A stretch of DNA of 64,000 nt from Deinandra increscens subsp. villosa (taxonomy: Eukaryota; Streptophyta; Magnoliopsida; Asterales; Asteraceae): NCBI GenBank assembly GCA_039602395.1, contig JBCNJP010000003.1, positions 25,616,269 through 25,680,268 on the forward strand, read 5' to 3'. The notes under the pieces are model-generated. The model saw nothing but the letters and a program-made list of their open reading frames with translations, made no database searches and was not told the DNA's origin. Both the position numbers and the translations under genes were made by a program. Positions within the stretch are counted from its first letter, which is position 1; every line of letters begins with the position of its first letter. Positions 12,030 through 23,901 of this stretch are shown in pieces.

Positions 12030-12656
12030 TTTTGAAGCCTAGGGCTTTATTTTTATTTTATTTTTTCATTTTTAATTAAAAAATACATAATATTAATATT
12101 AAATTATTACAATTAAAACATGATATAAAACTAAGAAACACTGGATTTTAACCCTTCGTGCGGAGGTGTATACGTATGATGTCGTGATGTTACTAAAATT
12201 ACAACGTTGTTGCGTTAGTTTTATTAGCTTAGTTTTTTTTTTTTACATAGAGAGTCGTTAGTTTTACATAGAGATCAGGTTTATAAAAGGTGATGATCAT
12301 GTGGTTTCACCATACGTCTTTAGCAGCTTCATTTTGGCTTCTACAAAGAGTGAGCTTCACAAAAAATCATGTTTACAAAAGGTCTGGTTCATGAGGCTTA
12401 GTCATGTGCTTTCAGCAACTTCATTTATTTAGCTATGTATATCTATGCTTCTCTTCCAACAGTTAACTTCATCAGCTGTTTCAAGCAACGATTTTTTTTC
12501 TTTTTTGGACGGTATAGGTAGTTGTTATGCGTTTATGTATTAGTAATATTATAATTAGAGTATTGGATTTTATTTAATGCAGTTTATATTTAAAGTGTAG
12601 ATTGAGAAGTACCTTCTTCCATACGTAGTCTACGCCTTGCGGTTATGCTCGAAGGT
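12030..12656. other. AT-rich stretch, nothing recognised
   Basis: Low-complexity and AT-rich sequence between the Helitron and the LTR at 12657. It has no coding or structural feature that I can support. Confidence 0.4.
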
Positions 12657-15053
12657 TGTAACATCCCAAATTGTTAAATAAATAAGTCAATTCCCGTTAA
12701 CGTCTAGTCGAGCTAATTTGGAAATGAATAGCCCCTATTGTTAGTAGAATTTATTTCTATGTGAACTAAGGGGAAAAAGGGGTAAAAATTAAGCTTTGGT
12801 TAAAAATGAAAACAAAAATGAAACTATAGGGGCCAGAATTGTAATTTGGTAATTGAGAAATAACAAAATAGAGGAGGAGGAGGGGGAGATCGCAGACCAT
12901 GATCTGCATCTCGACCCCAACCCCTCACCACACCCTAAAATCGAAAATCTGCTAATCAAGGGGATTAAGGCTGCAATTTTGGCTAGAAACCTAGAAATTG
13001 GAAGTGTTATTCTTCCCCTAGGTCCATCCTTCCATCAAGTAAGTAAAACCCCCATATGTTGCATGTGTAGGTCACGAAAAATTGGACCTCAAATCTACAA
13101 ATTCTTGATTTATTGTGAATCCTATGGTGTTAAGAACCTTAATTGTTGCATAACTTGGTAGTTTGATAAACAATTGGTGAAGTAATCACCAAATTCTCAC
13201 ACTTGAACCACCATGTAGATGACTACTTGAGAAAGTCATGTAATTGGTTCTAATTATGAAATTTTAACTTGAATAAGGTGTTATATGATGAATTGATGTT
13301 GGGTTAGAGGTGATTTCACCTAAACCATGTTAAATGGCCAAGTGGGAGGTTCAAGGGATTGGGTTAAATGTGTGCATATAAGTATGCACACAAGGTGTTT
13401 GATAAAATGCCTAAGAGAACCAAAATATTGGTAAAGTAATCAAGTTTGCTAGACTTTGAGCTGAAATAATCATAAAGAACTATATGTTCACAAATTGACC
13501 CCTCTTGAAGGAAATTATGATCATTAGCTATCAAAATTAAGGTATGCCTTAATTGATATTGAGGTGTTGATTAACCATATAGCTAGATGCAAACTTGATG
13601 AATATGCTTTATTGTCATTTATGTGTAATTGTAATTGTGTAGCATGGAAATCATATCAATGAAATATGGTATATATGTTATGATGATAAAGGTCCTAATA
13701 TTGTTAGTGACCCATTAGGTGATCAAGTTGATCAAGGTACAACCAAGGTGTTGGGGAAGTGGAAACTCAAGCTCACGAGGTAACATTGTTCATGTTACAA
13801 GTAGTAGATACGAAAATGTGTAATTTCATACAAATAGAAAGAACTACGAGATATACTAAATGGGTGACGAATGATTTTAGGAACCATGATACCCAATTGC
13901 CAAAGGCTCTCTAATGACTAAATTTGGCCAAAGGTAAGATTCGGAGGAATCAATATGTAAATAACAAGTTACAATGAGCGGAAATGGGCTTATAAAGCCC
14001 ATGCCATGTAACAAGGAAAGGAGGATCATAAATGGTTTGTAGAACCATAGATCCTAAATGTCTAGTTATGGTCAAATGGAGCATTAGGAGACACCAAAGG
14101 CAAGGACCCGTCTTAATGGGTCAAACGGGTATAGTAACCCAAAGTGGTTGAATGAATAGATAGTGACTCCCTAAAAGCTAATTGATGCTTAAATAGGTTG
14201 TCACATGAATTTAGGGTCATAACCCTTTATAAAATGGTGTTATTTCCAACAGTAACATGCACACGAAGTGCATAGAACTCATGCAGATTGAAACGACATA
14301 ATTAGCTTATGGAACTGACTTATTATGAATGTATGCCATTGGGTTATGGTTAATTAGCTTGCAATAGGGACATGTCATTGACGTTAAAGCAATGGGTGTC
14401 CTAATGGGTCAAAAAGGTTGGTTGATCCCGTATATACAAAGTTTGAATTCGCCTTGAATAAGGTATGTTAATGTGTATGAAAACATGTTTTAGAAGTGTT
14501 TTGTGAGTGTAAAAACACTTGAAAAGTGATGGAAAACCAGTTGCTGAAATCTGGTAGAAAACAGGGAAAAGAAAGCCAAAATTTGGCTAAGTATGGAACT
14601 GGCCGGAAATAGCTAACTTTCTGTCAAAAATGGTCCAGCGCGTACCGCCCAGAAATGATTCATTTTGGGCCTACTGCCCCAGAATGAAAAACCAAAATTT
14701 TATTGTTTTTCTTGATTATTTGATGTTGTTTATACATGTTATGCAATAAAAACTCAATATTGAAAGTGAGTAAATTGCAGGTAAAGGGAAGGCCTAGCGG
14801 GATGCTCATCAAGGCTATGAAGGACCGATCACGTGAAGATCCACTAACTCGTTCTGCATTTTGGGTTTATAAAGCATGTAATGATGTTTAATCAGTTATG
14901 GATGTCAAACTAGTTATAATATTTTGGAAAGATTAGTCACAAGGGTGGCATTTCATGATTGATAAATCATATGTTTGAACGAAATTTTCTGGGACCAACT
15001 TTTAACATTCTAAACGGTTATGTTTGGCATCAAATTTGTATACGGGTGTTACA
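12657..15053 (+). repeat. LTR of a gypsy-type (Tekay/Del-like) retrotransposon
   Basis: It starts TGTAACATCCCAAATTG, ends ATACGGGTGTTACA and is followed at once by a tRNA-Met-type primer-binding site, which fixes the right boundary and the plus orientation. At 2.4 kb it is long, as in Tekay-type chromoviruses; the lineage is inferred from ends and PBS only. The matching 3' LTR is not in the window. Confidence 0.75.
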
Positions 15054-15056
15054 AAT

Positions 15057-15070
15057 TGGTATCAGAGCCA
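15057..15070 (+). other. primer-binding site, tRNA-iMet type
   Basis: TGGTATCAGAGCCA, complementary to the 3' end of initiator tRNA-Met, lies three bases after the LTR end. Confidence 0.85.
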
Positions 15071-15309
15071 TGGTTTGAGAGAATTAAGTACTCGGGGAGT
15101 ACTTGAACTCAAACCTTGAGCTCAGGGGAACGGGAAAAGTGATCGGTTCAAGTTTGATGAAGCGTCCGGGTAAGGTACATAACCATAAATTGATTGTTGA
15201 TATTTGTGTTTAATAGGAATAATAGTTCCTATATGCCAGTAAAGGCAGAGTTATTAGCTATCACTCGGAAAACGCACGGGGAGGTGTTTTCACACCTAAA
15301 CCGGGAAGT

Positions 15310-15507
15310 GCGTGAGTGAAGTGTCCCAGGTAGAAACGTGGTAATGCTAAGGCTAGAAACCTCGTATGAACCTGTGGGAGGATATTGGCAACGACCAATA
15401 TAATGTATGCGTGAGTGAAGTATCCCAGGTAGAAACGGGGTAATGCTAAGGCTATAAACCTCATATAAATCTGCGGGAGGATACTGGCCACGACCAATAC
15501 GATGTTA
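15310..15507 (+). repeat. two tandem 99-bp repeats (third partial copy at about 15646-15735)
   Basis: Units start at 15310 and 15409 with GCGTGAGTGAAGT and share AGGTAGAAACG, CTAAGGCTA and ACGACCAATA. A diverged third copy begins near 15646. They lie in the leader of the truncated gypsy element. Confidence 0.8.
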
Positions 15508-15576
15508 TAAAAACCTTGCTGAGGGCAAGGGTAAATAAAAGCTGTAAGTTAATGAAAATTTTAACTCTGTAGATCA

Positions 15577-15645
15577 ATGACGGACAATGATGGTAGTGAT
15601 ACCACAGAGGAACAAAGAAGGGAGGCTTTGAGAGCCCAAATATAG
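15577..15645 (+). pseudogene. remnant of a gypsy gag start
   Basis: A 22-codon reading frame begins MTDNDGSDTTEEQRREALRA and stops at TAG. Its place after LTR, PBS and leader fits the start of gag. The rest of the gene is lost. Confidence 0.45.
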
Positions 15646-17974
15646 GTAAGGCGGTAGAAACAGGGTAAAGCCTAGGCGAGAAACCTCGTATAAACCTGTG
15701 GGAAGTTATTGGCCATGACCAATAAAACTATAAAACCTTGCCAAGGGCAAAGGAATTTGAATTGATAAGTATTATTGAATCCTATCAATATTAGGATCAT
15801 GTTTTTGCCATGTAAGAACTGTATAATTGATAAGCATGATACAATGGGTGAAGAGAGTTCTAGGGAACCACCACCATGTATCGTGTGGTATTTGATCGTA
15901 AATGGTTCATTGGAACCATAGATCATAAATGAGATGAATATTTCTCAAAGTAACAAGATAGCAGTGCGACATATAATTATGCAATGTTGTATCTTGAATA
16001 GAAATTTGTTAATGTAACAAGATAGCATTGTGACATATATTTAGGCAATGTTATAACTTGAAACGCGTGGACATTTATGTTCATGTGGTGTAACCTTGCT
16101 ATAGGTAAGGAAAACCCAAAAAGAGGTCAAATGTGACACGTTGATTTTGCAGGAGAATTGTACCCAAGCAAGTGGATGGATGATGACACATACGACTCCA
16201 AAATGCATTGGGCTAGGACTCGAATGCGTAATGGGCACGTGCTAAGGTACAACCAGGTGGGACTACCCAACCTGGATTACATTTTGATAAATGGTAATGC
16301 ACATACATGTGTGTAAATAGGGTCGAAATAAGAGTCTGGACCCATGAGGTCATAATTTGAAACTGAAATTGGTAGAACTTCTGAATAGATATTCAAGTCA
16401 AGTAGAAAGCGTAGCCACAGAAGCTCAATAGGCTCAATAGAGGCCTAATAGGAATCATGAGAGCATACCATCGTCACTAAAACCAAATATTTCAATCATT
16501 TTTTATCGACGGGGTTCACATCGGCGAACACAACAAATACACATCTTTTTACACTTAAATTCAATCTTTAAAATATTGAATTTGATATAATTCTTGTCTT
16601 TTTATTTATATCAAACTGATCGATCATATAAACTATTTTATAGTTTTAAGTTTTAATCTAGTGTTTTTATATCGTAAATCTTATTATTTTATCAGTTCAC
16701 ATAAATGTAAAACCATTTAAAATATTGAATTTACATATTAAATTGTTAGGTAATTATATAAAAGATTTAAATATGCATACATGAGATGTCAAAATAAACT
16801 CAAATATAGATAATAAATAATACACATTGTATAGAAATTATATTTTTTGATACATTTAAAGATCAAAACTAAAATATCACCCTTTTCATATATATTCTTA
16901 ATTAATTCACTAATACTCATTTGTATCGAATAATTAACATTATTTATTATTTGACTTTATTCTATACTAATGTAGTTTAATTACACCAGGAAAATCATGA
17001 ACATACTCATTTTTAATATCTTAATACAACCAAATCTTAACCCTCTAAAATTCCACCTTCATCAACACCTAAAGCAAATCAGAAAAAAAATCATATTGAC
17101 ACTAATTTTTTTTTTAAAAAAGGCTCAGATTAAAGATCCAGTCCATCATAGCCCTAAAGGATCAGACCAAGCATTTGGATACAGATACGACTGCGATAAA
17201 CTGGTTTATGCCTTGCTGCGACCACCACCTCAAATACAGATCGGTAAAAATCATCATAGCCTCATTCTGGAAAACACAATCCAACCATAAACTGAAACAG
17301 TCGCTAACGGGATGTCATGGCCAGAAACATCATAGAAAATAGATTAAAGAGGAAGAATCATCATAAATTTCATGAATCAAGCAACATTAGTGGTACACAG
17401 AATACCAAAGGATCGGCGTAAGCAAGAACCCACAAACATCAGGCATATAACTTCTGATCCAAATAAAACCATCAATAATAATAACAGATCCAAGATAAAC
17501 GATGAGTAAAAAAATCAACGCCTTTAGCCATCCTAAAAGACAACTAATATAGTTTTTCTTTAGGGCGGCACATCAGTGATAAAAATCCACCGGAAAAAAG
17601 TAGGCATGTTAAACACCCAAGTCGATCATAACCGGCGACTGCTGCGGTAAACATCGCTCCGCCGCCGGTAAGATCAATCATCGCGAAGCCAAGCAGGCCA
17701 AAAAAAAAAAACAAAGCATAACACACCAATCGCTCATAACCGGCGACAGCTTCGTTAAACGTTGTGTCGCCAACGACAATATCATCGCCCAAATTTCAGT
17801 TAAACCCTATTGTTCAAATCTAAAAAAGATATTCATAGCTTTCAAAAAAGGAACAAAGAAAAAGCCATCGGTTTTCCGTACAAAGCAGTAACTACGGCTG
17901 CAACTCTAATCCCACCGTCGTCGTATATCGTCAACTATGAAACAGGCTACTAACACAGTGCAAGATGGTTGCAC

Positions 17975-18138
17975 AACGGCGTCACCAGCCGTAAAAAACG
18001 ACGACGTCACCGGCCGTCAGAAACGCGCGGCGTCACCAGCCGTCAATAACGACGGCGTCATCAGCCGTCAGTAACGACGGTGTCACCGGCCATAAAAAAA
18101 CAACGACGTCACTGGCCGTAGTAACAACGACATCACCA
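17975..18138. repeat. GC-rich minisatellite, 25-30-bp unit
   Basis: About six imperfect copies of ACGACGTCACCGGCCGTCAG-type units sit in an otherwise AT-rich region. Each copy contains the short inverted core CCGGCC or a variant, plus CGTCAC. Confidence 0.8.
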
Positions 18139-18213
18139 TAAGTGCATAGAGGCAGCAAAATCGGTAACGATGAACAACATAATCGGATGAACACCATTGA
18201 TCAGAGAAAGTTT

Positions 18214-18282
18214 TAGAGAGAGAGAGAGAGACATAGAGAGAGAGAGAGAGAGAGAGAGATAGATAGAGAGAGAGAGAGAGAA
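18214..18282. repeat. (GA)n microsatellite
   Basis: An interrupted run of AG dinucleotides with ACAT and GATAGATA interruptions. Confidence 0.95.
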
Positions 18283-18515
18283 GAGGACGATGATACGCAT
18301 TGAATGAAAGAGCAGTTGGATATGTGTAAAATAAGCAAATCTTTAGTAAAAAAGGAAAAGATTGTACTGTATGCAGTACAAATGTCGACATCGTCTATAT
18401 ATGAAGACACAAATGCATGTGAACACACAAATTCTTGTACCAATGGGTGTTAGAGTTGTACATTCGCATGCTTTGCCAGCTTGTACACAACACATAAAGA
18501 GTTACAACTTCAACA

Positions 18516-20029
18516 TGTTTTTGTATATAAGGTAAATAGATAAATAAAATGGGTTTTGAGATTTAAGTAGTCATTGTCAATATTGATTAGAGAAACATAC
18601 CATTGACTTGAAATCGAGTTGTTGCTTTATGAATTTGCTTTAACATTGTTTATCAGCAGAATACCAGCCACCTTTCGGTATCTTAGGCTGATTCACCATC
18701 TCCATGAACAACCGTCTACAAGGAGTACGAACGCCGTGGGAAGGTGCCACTGATAAACAAACAAAGTGGTATAATGCCACTTACTTACGGGGTTCCTCAA
18801 ACCGGCGACTTACCGTACTCGACACACCGCCATGAACCAACAGGGGAACAACCATGTGTGCCGGATTATTTTATTATGAAAATGACCTTTTCAAGGGACT
18901 CTGGTCCGTTTCATTCGTACCTAGCTCTCTGTATGTGTACGTCCGACGTAACCAGAGCCAAGTTCACAAACACGTACCATCTCGGCTTCTGTGAAGTGAC
19001 AAAATATTACCAACTCCCATTCCCAACCAAATACTTTCAGCCCACACCTGTGTGGTCAACCAAGGTTAGTTACATAGACATAAGGACCTCAATCGTATCA
19101 TGTAGCATGGGGTGGGAGTCACCTTTCGGATCATGCATAGTCCCCTGACCGGGTGTCACAAGTCCGATCTTTGGGATTTCAACTCCCTAAATGGTCTGTG
19201 ATACGAAGAGCACGTTTGGTTCAGAAAATCAATAATATAATTTCAATAAAAAAGGTTTTCATAAAGTCAACACCTTAAATCAACGTTATAAAGACAACTC
19301 AAAAACTCATTAAAAGTTGGTTTCCTCCAATCAAGTGTAAGAGTTGAACTAATCATTGCTGATTAGCTTAAAGATGTACCATGTAGTAAACGAAGAATTT
19401 CATAGACAAAATGCTTTCATTTACTAATGTTGGTTATAGTTCTTACAGACTCCGATATACTTAAAGACTCGAAAACACCAAGTGGCCCGACTAATAAAAA
19501 AGTGGGAGAGGAGAGGAAAGAATTGAGCAAATTGAAAAGTGGTGGAGGTTGGCTTTTATAGGCAAAACGTCTGGACAAGCACGGGCCGTGTTGTGTCAGT
19601 GACATTGATCAGCAAATCTTCCTTCAACAGAGGCACGAGTCGTGCCGTGTAAGAAGCTTGATCTCTAAATCTTTTGTCATAAGAGGCACGAGCCGTGTTG
19701 AGTTGGGCACAGGCCGTGCTGTGTTAGGAGGCTATGGTGTGTCATAAGAAGCACGGGGTTGTGCCGAATCAGGCGAAGATCCTAAGTATTCGGGTCGGGC
19801 ACGGGGCGTGCCGAGTTGGGCACGGGTCGTGCTAAGGCTGTTTTTTTTTTCAAAGTTAGCATTTTCTTCACTTTTCTGCAAGATTATGCTTCTTTTGGTA
19901 TTTTGGCCTTAGAAAACCTAAAAAACTAAAAAGAAACAAAATTGACTTGTTTTGATATTAGTAGTTAGGTTTATTTCCGATAAGTGACTAAATTTGATAA
20001 TAAAAATATGTATAATTTAGTGTTTATCA
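18516..20029 (-). repeat. 3' LTR of the outer Athila/Tat-like element
   Basis: It matches 42245-43808 almost throughout, with many substitutions. The right end is fixed by TTTATCA next to the polypurine tract. The left end is approximate: certain similarity starts near TAGATAAATAAA (about 18535). It contains at least seven copies of a GCACGGGCCGTGC-type motif at 19575-19835. Confidence 0.8.
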
Positions 20030-20044
20030 AATATCCCCACACTT
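20030..20044 (-). other. polypurine tract of the outer element
   Basis: The minus strand reads AAGTGTGGGGATATT and touches the LTR start TGATAAACAC. The preceding sequence (GAGGGAAAGCAAAGG) is typical of Athila/Tat 3' ends. Confidence 0.8.
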
Positions 20045-21388
20045 AAACCTTTGCTTTCCCTCAAGCAAAACTTCATAATATGTGGGCTCAGACACATCCC
20101 CAATTTCCATTCTTGTGCTTTGTCAAGACTTGTGTCGTTAAAAGTTGTACCTCCTCCATTTTTCATATTTTTATTCCATTAACTTATTTTAACCTTTTTA
20201 GGTTTGAAGTAAGTTATTTATGACAAGCCTACTTAGAAATTTATTTAAATATTTACTTACACACCTCACAAGTGGTCACTCGTCACTTGGGTTAGAGATT
20301 TTTGGGGGTGGACACTCGTACCAAGGTAAGGTGAAATAGAGCGCATATGCTTGACACGGAATCGAACCTCCACCGATCTGACCAGAAGTCACAAGTTTAT
20401 CATGAGGTCTTAAAGGGTAGGCTTAGGGTTAAAGGGTATGAGTGTTTTATTTGAAAAGGAGTAAAAGCGTAAATAAAACAGTCTTTTTATTTGTTTTCAA
20501 AACTTTGGAGTCTTTCACTATTTTCTAATTGAATCTTCTAGAGGCATAATTATTATAGCTTCTAAGGAGTTTTTCCCACACATATATATATATATTTGAC
20601 AACGGGTATAAAGTCTAGGGTCATCAACTTTATGCCTTGTTGTTAATGGTAAGAAAATAGTGAAATGGTTTATTCTGCAAATAAATTGGGGGTTAAGAAA
20701 CGAAAGGGTTTAGGCTCAAAGGGGCTTACCAGGGGGTATTTTTGGGTAGAGAATGGGGTGAGAAGAAGAGAAATCCTAGTTGCCTTAATCCTTTAAAAAT
20801 GTGGCGTCTGATTTTGTCCGTCTCGGGACTTATTACCGTGTCAAGTTCTACCTCTATCGCATTTACCTGGTTTCTCTCAAAAAAAGAAAAACATGATTTA
20901 TAGTGGATCAGACTATAAAGGGCTTAAATTCTTACTGAAAAGGGAAAAGCAAAGGTGTATGTTCATAATTAAATAAATTTGGTTTCATCTTGCCAGTAAA
21001 AATTCACTTCAACTTTTTTAGGTTTTTACAAAATTAATGGAATTTTAGTTTGATAAATGAGAGGAGGAAAAACTTTTTAGACACATTATTTTAAAAAAAA
21101 ACAAATTTTTGAAAATTTTTGGGCAGTACAGAAGCTAGTTTCCAAAGAAGTTTTGTGTAAGGCTTGGATTAGACGAAGCAATGGTTTGAGTTTTGTACCG
21201 AATTTACCCAAATTGTTCATGTCCCACACTCAAATTGCACATTGTCCTTAATGTGTCACATGCATTCAGATTAAGGATAATGTAAAAGAAAAGTAAAGAG
21301 TCAATTTTTTTTTTGGCATGGGTTCCCCTAAAATTGGGACATTTTACCCGTGGAATGATTACCACGCCATACTGTTTTAACCTCCCGG
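20045..21388 (-). other. 3' internal region of the outer element, non-coding
   Basis: No open frame of note. It has a (TA)n run at about 20583-20597. On the minus strand a perfect Pol III B-box-like GGTTCGATTCC lies near 20358-20368. It ends at the insertion site of the nested Athila-like element. Confidence 0.5.
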
Positions 21389-21393
21389 TCCAG
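21389..21393. repeat. target-site duplication TCCAG, left copy
   Basis: Five bases matching 39385-39389. It shows that 21394-39384 is one insertion event with both ends kept. Confidence 0.9.
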
Positions 21394-22295
21394 TGATGTG
21401 TTCGGAACTACACTAAAAATGCTATTAAAACCTAGACCTAAACCTAGACCTAGACACACCTAATTTTACCGAAATACCTAAACTAAACCGAACCCTAAGG
21501 CAAGTGTACCTATCGGATTGTAGTAAAGCTAAGGCAAGACCAGGAATATCGAACCCTTGAGACAATCTATAGACAAAATTAACCTAGGACTTAAGAATGG
21601 AAATAACTGAGAAATTTGAATTGGGTTTTGTGAATTGATTTAGCTAACTTGACTAACAACCGACTAACAGAAAAAAACAGGAAACTTTATAGAAATTCAG
21701 ATGATGGAAGACTTACCACCTAGACCTAGAATCGTAATTAACCCCTAAACTTTACCTCGGCTTTAACTAATCTGATGGTGGCTAGTTCACCTTTTAAGTC
21801 CTTCCTAGACAGCAAATCTAACGCTCGAACAGAAGTTCACCTTTTGGGTGCATCCTATCTCAACTAAACCTAACCGTCCTCGAAACAATCTTAGACACCC
21901 TAGGCTAGCAGGAGCTACCGATAACCACCATGAATGACACGGATTAACAGATTGACCCATTCCATAGTACACTTCCTTTTGAGACAGTGCTAACCTAGTT
22001 CGTTAACCAACCCAACTACCCGACAATTCTTAACCTTTTGACTCTCAGAAAAGGAAGCACATTGCAAACAAATCCCTACTTAACAATCAACACAATAGTT
22101 CAAGAGAAATCCTAAACCACTCTATTGCAATTAACCCTAAAGTTAACTACTTTAGATAATTTACCTAAACCGAAAGACATTCGCGGGTAAATCAAGCATT
22201 AATTATCACTTACGGATCTATTCAACAACACACATATACATCAAACATGGCAATTATCAGGATTTAATAGAAGTGCAACATCAATCAACTAATCA
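21394..22295 (-). repeat. 3' LTR of the nested Athila-like element, truncated
   Basis: Starts TGATGTGTTCGGAACTACAC and matches 37746-38650 closely. It then stops abruptly near 22295, about 20 bases from a polypurine tract. About 740 bp present in the other LTR (to 39384) are missing, that is, the U3 end of the 3' LTR. Confidence 0.85.
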
Positions 22296-22302
22296 AAAAG
22301 AG

Positions 22303-22550
22303 TCAAGACGCAAGTCTCCCCATCCCCACACGTAAACGACACATTGTCCCCAATGTGGAATGAAAATAAAATAAAGCAGAAAGAAAAATAAACACACAAA
22401 CGACCAAAAAAATAAAAATGCAAAAAGTGTCAAGACGCAAGTCTCCGCATCCCCACACTTAAACGACACATTGTCCCCAATGTGGAATGGAAATAAAATA
22501 AAGCAGAAAGAAAAATAAACACACAAACGATAATAAAAATAAAAATGCAA
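22303..22550 (-). repeat. tandem duplication (126-bp period) carrying the polypurine tract
   Basis: Units begin at 22303 and 22429 with TCAAGACGCAAGTCTCC and run through CCCCACAC, CATTGTCCCCAATGTGGAAT and AAATAAAGCAGAAAG. On the minus strand each has a GTGTGGGGAT purine run of Athila type, so the element has two candidate second-strand primers. Confidence 0.85.
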
Positions 22551-23248
22551 CAAAAAATAAAAATAAAAAGAAAAAATTCGAACAAACTCCCCTAATTTTT
22601 AATTTTAATGAATGACAGGCGAGCTCGAATCCGAAGGTCCTCCACCGAATTCCGTGAACAAATCTGAAGCGTGAATATCATCGGACCTGTATGACCAAAC
22701 AAAAACAAAACAAACGACTCGACCAACACATTAGTACCGAACACGAAAAATAAAATCACAAAAATAAACTAAGGACGAAATAAAATAAAATTGAAAAATT
22801 AAGTTGAAATGGTGTTTACCTGGACAACCGAGAACTCACCGACCACCGAATCAAAAATTAAAAATTTGAAAACTTACTTGGCCCCCGACCTCCTCGCATA
22901 TCGCGAGGTGACAAACCAAACTGCTCGCGTATCCCGAGCTGCTAACAAAAATGGCCGGCGGATCAGCTCTCCAGGCGTATCGCCTACGCCCTCCAACCTT
23001 CCAGGCGATACGTCTGGAACATCTTTTCCAGAGTTTTCCAGATTTTGGCCCTCAAAATTTTTTTCTATCTCTTTTTTTTTCTCTTCCTCTCCAGGTCCCT
23101 TAGTCGAATTTTTCCAGCAAACCTGCACTTTAGACCTGGAATTTTCACTCGGAACTCCTGATCTCACTATACCTATATCTCGAGTCTCCTGAATCACCTG
23201 CAAACACCCAAAAAAAAACAAACCGAAAAGACGCAAAAGGCATAAAAA
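22551..23248 (-). other. non-coding tail of the nested Athila-like element
   Basis: No supportable frame. At 22890-23030 there are several short inverted repeats around the word CGTATCGC (for example CCTCGCATATCGCGAGG and CCAGGCGATACGTCTGG), also seen in this element's 5' LTR at 38995-39150. Confidence 0.5.
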
Positions 23249-23779
23249 CTAAAAATGCAGAAAATCAAAACCACAACTACATAGTATACAACCATCAAGA
23301 CAACCTCCCAGACCATCCGGAGGCTTTGATTTCACATCCTTAACCGCCCAACTACCGGTTTTCTCCCGCTCCAACTTTATCCAACCACCTATCAACTTCC
23401 TAAACCATAAAGCCACAAACTTTAGTAACTCCAACACCATCTTAACCTTCCGATGCTTAAATCGACTTGGAAGAAATCTAATCTTGCCTAGAAAACTCAA
23501 TGTCGGGTCAAGTTCGTTAATAACCACATGCAACCTCCCCACACTTGGCCTAAACTCTATCTCATCATGCAAAATACCGAAATCACCAAGTGTGGCCTTT
23601 CTAACTACCTCTTCAACTACCAACTTCTTGCCAACCACCAATTCATCCCCCGGTTCTCCTAACGGGTCAAAACTCTCATTTCTATCCAATAACTCAAATA
23701 ACCCCCCGGGATCTTCCCCACACTTATCCTCTATCACAACCTCATCCTTAACTTCTTCAACTACCTCACCGGGTTTCAC
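23249..23779 (-). pseudogene. unrecognised acidic reading frame downstream of the protease
   Basis: A 176-codon open frame on the minus strand, in a different frame from gag-pro. Its first half is acidic (VVEEVKDEVVIEDKCGED, NESFDPLGEPGDELVV). Its second half is basic and hydrophobic (KHRKVKMVLELLKFVALWFR). I recognise no RT or integrase motif. It may be the decayed spacer that follows protease in this family, shifted in frame, or a family-specific tail. Confidence 0.35.
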
Positions 23780-23901
23780 TAATGGGTCAAAAATTTCATT
23801 TTTGTCAACTAATTCAACTACCCCCCGGTGTTCTCCTCACACTCATGCTCCTCAACCTCTTCATCCTCTAACGGATTACCTACCACCACTAGGTCTATGA
23901 A

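Larger units (their letters stand above)
15054..16460 (+). mobile_element. decayed leader/gag region of the same gypsy element, truncated
   Basis: Internal sequence downstream of the PBS. It contains about 99-bp tandem repeats, a short remnant of a gag start (15577) and many stops. No protease, RT or integrase follows. The right limit is approximate, set where AT-rich unrelated sequence begins. Confidence 0.5.
16461..18515. other. unclassified repeat-like region
   Basis: 16461-17000 is AT-rich with no recognisable content. 17000-17960 has no supportable gene. On the minus strand the words AVAGYERLVCYALFF and AVAGYDRLGCLTCLLF are an internal duplication inside an 82-codon frame, more likely repeat structure than a protein. 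A minisatellite and a (GA)n tract follow and are listed separately. Confidence 0.35.

Noticed and set aside
17975..18138. CRISPR array
   Set aside because: The units are contiguous imperfect tandem repeats without unique spacers, in a plant genome.
18516..18540. Target-site duplication for the outer element
   Set aside because: The right flank begins GTGTC and I could not find a matching five bases at the left LTR start. I therefore left the left boundary approximate.
18744..19148. 134-codon frame repeated at 42506-42910 as a conserved gene
   Set aside because: Both copies lie at equivalent places in the two LTRs of the outer element. Conservation reflects LTR duplication, and the protein shows no known domain.
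22809..23236. Overlapping open frames of 120-127 codons on both strands
   Set aside because: They lie in the non-coding tail of the Athila-like element. The frames follow from composition and from inverted CGTATCGC motifs, with no domain.
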